Positions 22,549 to 25,355 of a stretch of DNA of 25,355 bases are shown piece after piece. The translations under genes and the position numbers were made by a program. The notes beneath the pieces were generated by a model that saw only the letters and a program-made list of their open reading frames with translations, ran no database searches and was not told the DNA's origin. The DNA is from CAZXCQ01 sp964639275 (GTDB taxonomy: Bacteria > Desulfobacterota > DSM-4660 > Desulfatiglandales > Desulfatiglandaceae). How positions within the stretch are numbered: the first letter of the stretch is position 1; each line of letters opens with the position of its first letter. The stretch spans positions 1 through 25,355 of the forward strand of contig CAZXCQ010000058.1 of assembly GCA_964639275.1 (NCBI GenBank), read 5' to 3'.

Positions 22549-24432
22549 TTGCTGACCGCCTTTGATCTGTTATTGGTATCCATTGCCCTTTTGGTCATGG
22601 GGGTCGGTATCTTAAAACGCCGATCCATGTGGCGTTTGGGGAAAGATGAAGACCGCCCAGGGGATTGGTCCGGACTCATCCGATACCTGATTGGGCATAG
22701 GAGGATCTTTGAAGATATTCGTGCGGGGGTTGCACACCTCGTTTTATTCTGGGGTTTTATTGTTTCGCTATTCATTGTCATTTTGGCTCAGTTCGGTTTG
22801 ACCCTGCCCCCTTTTCCTGCCCGGTGTTTGTCTTTGCTCGGCGACATATTGGGAATCGCCATGCTGGGAGGGACCCTGTTTTTTCTGACAAAGAGGACAA
22901 AACCCAACAACCGGGAGAGCCGGACAAGGACAATATTGCCCCTTGTTCTCCTAATGGTAATCCTGCTGAGCGGTTTTTTGGCCGAAGCTTTTCGTCTGCG
23001 CATTCTCCAAAAAGGGTTTCCCTGGTTCTCACCTGTTGGATGGATGTTTTCACTGGGTTTACCGGCCTCCCCGGTTTTTTTGCAGCTCTCAATACGCCTT
23101 CACTTTTTTTCAGTGCTGTTTTTTGTGGGTGCCCTGCCCTACACTTCTATGCGCCACCTGGCCGCCGCGCCTCTCAATGTGTACTATCGCAGAGAGGCCT
23201 CCCGCAAAAGACAAGGCAAATGGCCGTGGGATGAGTGGCCTCTTGGGGCGGAGGGAATAAGGGATTTTTCCTGGAAACAGCTATTGGATGCGGAGGCATG
23301 CGTCTCTTGTGGTCGATGTGAAAAGAACTGCCCTGCCACCATCTCAGGTGAATCACTCTCTCCCCAGAAAGTGGTTCAAGATATCCTTGAACAAATGAAA
23401 CAGACAAATCGACATCGCAGAGTTCCGGCACAATCCCCTGTTCCTCTTCTGGAAAACCGTGTAACCGGAGAGGAGGTATGGTCATGCACCACCTGTATGG
23501 CCTGTGTGGAATGTTGCCCTGTGTATGTTCAGCATGTGGATAAGATCATTGAAATGAGACGGAACCGGGTTCAACGACAGAGTCGATTCCCAAGGGAATT
23601 GTACCGGCTCTTTCAAAACCTTGAGGTCTATGGAGACACCTTTGGCAAGGGAGTCGCAAAGAGAAAATGGCTATCCTCGGATCTGGGTATCAAAACCGCC
23701 GGCCAAACCGAAGACGTTGACTGGTTGCTGTGGGTGGGCTGCCAGGCCTCTTTTCATGATCGAGCAAGAGATGCCCTGTCGGCTTTGGTACGCATCCTGA
23801 AGACCGCCGGCATTGAACTCTCCATCCTGGGGGCCGATGAACTCTGCTGTGGCGACGTGGCCAGAAAGACCGGTAATGAATACGTATTTCGTGAACTTGC
23901 ACGAAAAAACATCAACCGCCTCAAAAGGTACAACATCAAGAAGATCGTCACGCTTTGCCCACACTGTTTTGACACACTCAAAAACGACTATCCAGAACTG
24001 GGGGGCCATTTTGATGTAAGGCATTATATCCATCTTTTGGGAAAAGAACTGGATCCCGGAGAATTCGGCAAAAATTTTCCTTCTCAGCTCAGGATAGCAT
24101 TTCATGATCCGTGCTATCTCTCACGGACCAATTCCATGACCGGATTGCCAAGAGAGTTTCTGGGGGCACTTCCACGATTTGAAATCGTAGAGATGGAACA
24201 AAGCCGGTCAAAGACCTTCTGCTGTGGCGCCGGTGGAGGAAGGATTTGGATGCCGGAACATAAAAGCCCGCGAATCAATGAGATCCGGGCTGAACAGGCC
24301 CGGGCGGTGGGTGCAGACGTCTTGATCACTGCATGCCCTTATTGTCTGGTTATGCTGGAAGATGGGGCCAGGTCGTTGGATACTCAAAACAGATTGATCG
24401 TAAAGGACTTGAGCGAAGTATTGGGAAGCTAG
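22549..24432 (+). CDS. Membrane Fe-S oxidoreductase, ETF:menaquinone oxidoreductase (EMO)-like, HdrD-type
   Basis: The protein has 627 residues from a TTG preceded by GAGGGGGG. The N-terminal 215 residues hold five or six membrane spans (about 2-22, 57-81, 92-115, 128-148, 160-200) with His63, His185 and His203 as possible heme b ligands, like a NarI-type domain. Two 4Fe-4S motifs follow (Cys251/254/257/261 and Cys313/316/319/323). Two CCG domains of the heterodisulfide-reductase type come next (ELCCGD, then FHDPCYLSR and TFCCGAGGGR). This layout matches the family known in syntrophic fatty-acid oxidisers to pass ETF electrons to (methyl)menaquinone. Lying between etfA and etfB makes that role very likely here. 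Confidence 0.9.
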   Translation: MLTAFDLLLVSIALLVMGVGILKRRSMWRLGKDEDRPGDWSGLIRYLIGHRRIFEDIRAGVAHLVLFWGFIVSLFIVILAQFGLTLPPFPARCLSLLGDILGIAMLGGTLFFLTKRTKPNNRESRTRTILPLVLLMVILLSGFLAEAFRLRILQKGFPWFSPVGWMFSLGLPASPVFLQLSIRLHFFSVLFFVGALPYTSMRHLAAAPLNVYYRREASRKRQGKWPWDEWPLGAEGIRDFSWKQLLDAEACVSCGRCEKNCPATISGESLSPQKVVQDILEQMKQTNRHRRVPAQSPVPLLENRVTGEEVWSCTTCMACVECCPVYVQHVDKIIEMRRNRVQRQSRFPRELYRLFQNLEVYGDTFGKGVAKRKWLSSDLGIKTAGQTEDVDWLLWVGCQASFHDRARDALSALVRILKTAGIELSILGADELCCGDVARKTGNEYVFRELARKNINRLKRYNIKKIVTLCPHCFDTLKNDYPELGGHFDVRHYIHLLGKELDPGEFGKNFPSQLRIAFHDPCYLSRTNSMTGLPREFLGALPRFEIVEMEQSRSKTFCCGAGGGRIWMPEHKSPRINEIRAEQARAVGADVLITACPYCLVMLEDGARSLDTQNRLIVKDLSEVLGS

Positions 24433-24470
24433 AATGGGCGAGCCTGGGGTTGCAAATACTTAGGGGAATC

Positions 24471-25346
24471 ATGAAAATCATTGTGTGTGTAAAGCCAGTT
24501 TCGCTCATCATTGCCACAACGGGCGATAATCCCGACACCCAGTTTGTCAGTGAGGAAGACCGCGTTCAGCTGATTAATCCCTACGATCTTGTCGGTATGG
24601 AAGAGGCCCTCAGAATCAAGGAGGAAATCGGGGCAGAGGTTATTTTGCTGACGCTTGGTCCGGTCGACCAGGAAGCGCAATGGAAACGGTGTTGGGCAAT
24701 GGGAGCGGACCGGATCTTTCAGATTGAAGCCGACGGGTGCGACTGCATGGATCACCGGAGCAAGGCCATGCTCCTGGCATCAGCCATCCGAGAACTGAGG
24801 GCCGACCTGGTGATCTGTGGCAAGAAATCTGTTGACACCGAGGGTCAACAGCTTGGGGCCTGGCTGGCGCAACGATTAGGGATGCCATATATCTCCTGTG
24901 CGATTTATTTAAAAGTGGGAGAGAAACAGGACAGACTGATCATCCACAGGGCCCTGGAGAGAGGTGATCGCGAAATTATTCATTGCGGTCTCCCGGCTGT
25001 AATGACTGTTGAGATGGGGCTAAATGAACCAAGGTATCCGACGCTTCCAAACACCCTTTGGACTTTGAAGCAGAAAGTCCCGCGGATACATGCCGAGAAG
25101 CTGGATTTTCCCCAGGGCCATGGGGACAGCGGTCGGAAACTGGAGTCGTTGATTGGACTTTCCATGCCGCGCCCAAGGCCACGGAAAGTCCTGGCCCCTG
25201 ACAGGAAAGTATCAGCGCTGGACCGAATGAAGCAGGTGATGTCCGGAGGATTTCAAAGAAAAGAAGGAAAAATTTGCAGGGGGTCTCCGCAAAGGCTCGG
25301 GCAAAGGATCGTCGATGTGTTAAAGGAAAATGGTTTTATCAAATAA
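24471..25346 (+). CDS. etfB: Electron transfer flavoprotein beta subunit
   Basis: ATG 24471 gives 291 residues; the frame is open further upstream into the previous gene, but MKIIVCVKPV is the normal family start. The family core is clear: INPYDLVGMEEALRIKEE, LLTLGPVDQEAQWKRCWAMGADR, DLVICGKKSVDTEGQQLGAWLA and ALPAVMTVE-like CGLPAVMTVEMGLNEPRYP. It binds AMP (or FAD in bifurcating forms) and docks on acyl-CoA dehydrogenases. The C-terminal 70 residues are basic and longer than in the usual 250-260 residue protein. It starts 38 bp after the membrane oxidoreductase gene. The stop codon is 9 bp before the window edge. Confidence 0.93.
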   Translation: MKIIVCVKPVSLIIATTGDNPDTQFVSEEDRVQLINPYDLVGMEEALRIKEEIGAEVILLTLGPVDQEAQWKRCWAMGADRIFQIEADGCDCMDHRSKAMLLASAIRELRADLVICGKKSVDTEGQQLGAWLAQRLGMPYISCAIYLKVGEKQDRLIIHRALERGDREIIHCGLPAVMTVEMGLNEPRYPTLPNTLWTLKQKVPRIHAEKLDFPQGHGDSGRKLESLIGLSMPRPRPRKVLAPDRKVSALDRMKQVMSGGFQRKEGKICRGSPQRLGQRIVDVLKENGFIK

Positions 25347-25355
25347 TTGTAACAC
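25345..25355. repeat. Possible start of another family A copy at the window edge
   Basis: The last 11 bases, aattgtaacac, match the inverted right end of family A (aatcgtaacac, followed in full copies by tttagc) at 10 of 11 positions. They directly overlap the etfB stop codon. The match is short, so this is tentative. Confidence 0.25.

Overview
The window looks like a draft or metagenome-assembled scaffold (one run of 100 Ns) from an anaerobic bacterium, most likely a Desulfobacterota-type (former Deltaproteobacteria) sulfate reducer or syntroph. This is inferred from gene content: two tungsten aldehyde:ferredoxin-oxidoreductase (AOR) family enzymes, each with a four-cluster ferredoxin subunit; two Fe-S/FMN/FAD ene-reductases; a membrane ETF:menaquinone oxidoreductase-like protein with ETF; and a methylmalonyl-CoA branch. 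No rRNA, tRNA, CRISPR array or intact insertion sequence was seen.

Layout: transcription flips once, at 9269-9521. Left of it everything except a 63-bp gene stub at the edge is on the minus strand. In transcription order these are gntR, a ferredoxin, AOR1, then a repeat-filled 375-bp gap, a class III CoA-transferase, a divergent methylmalonyl-CoA-mutase-type large subunit, its B12 subunit, a carboxyltransferase and methylmalonyl-CoA epimerase. Right of it everything is on the plus strand: a ribose-type ABC importer (permease, binding protein, double ATPase, second permease), then OYE1, ferredoxin, AOR2, OYE2, a VOC protein, the N gap, ETF alpha, the membrane Fe-S oxidoreductase and ETF beta. 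The flip region carries two good back-to-back sigma70-type promoters, suggesting that the GntR regulator controls import and AOR1 together.

Working model (inference): a substrate enters by the ABC importer. An aldehyde intermediate may be oxidised by AOR1 and the acid activated by the CoA-transferase. Unsaturated intermediates are handled by the OYE/AOR2 module. Acyl-CoA dehydrogenase electrons reach menaquinone through ETF and the membrane oxidoreductase. A carbon-skeleton mutase, epimerase and decarboxylase/carboxylase then bring a branched malonyl- or succinyl-type CoA ester into central metabolism. The substrate cannot be read from sequence.

The most unusual points are these. OYE1 has lost one Fe-S cysteine (C to D) and the NAD(P)H glycine motif while sitting next to a ferredoxin and an atypical AOR. 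The mutase has several changed active-site residues. A family of short hairpin repeats with TTTAGCTTTTT-like ends lies mostly just beyond gene stop codons.
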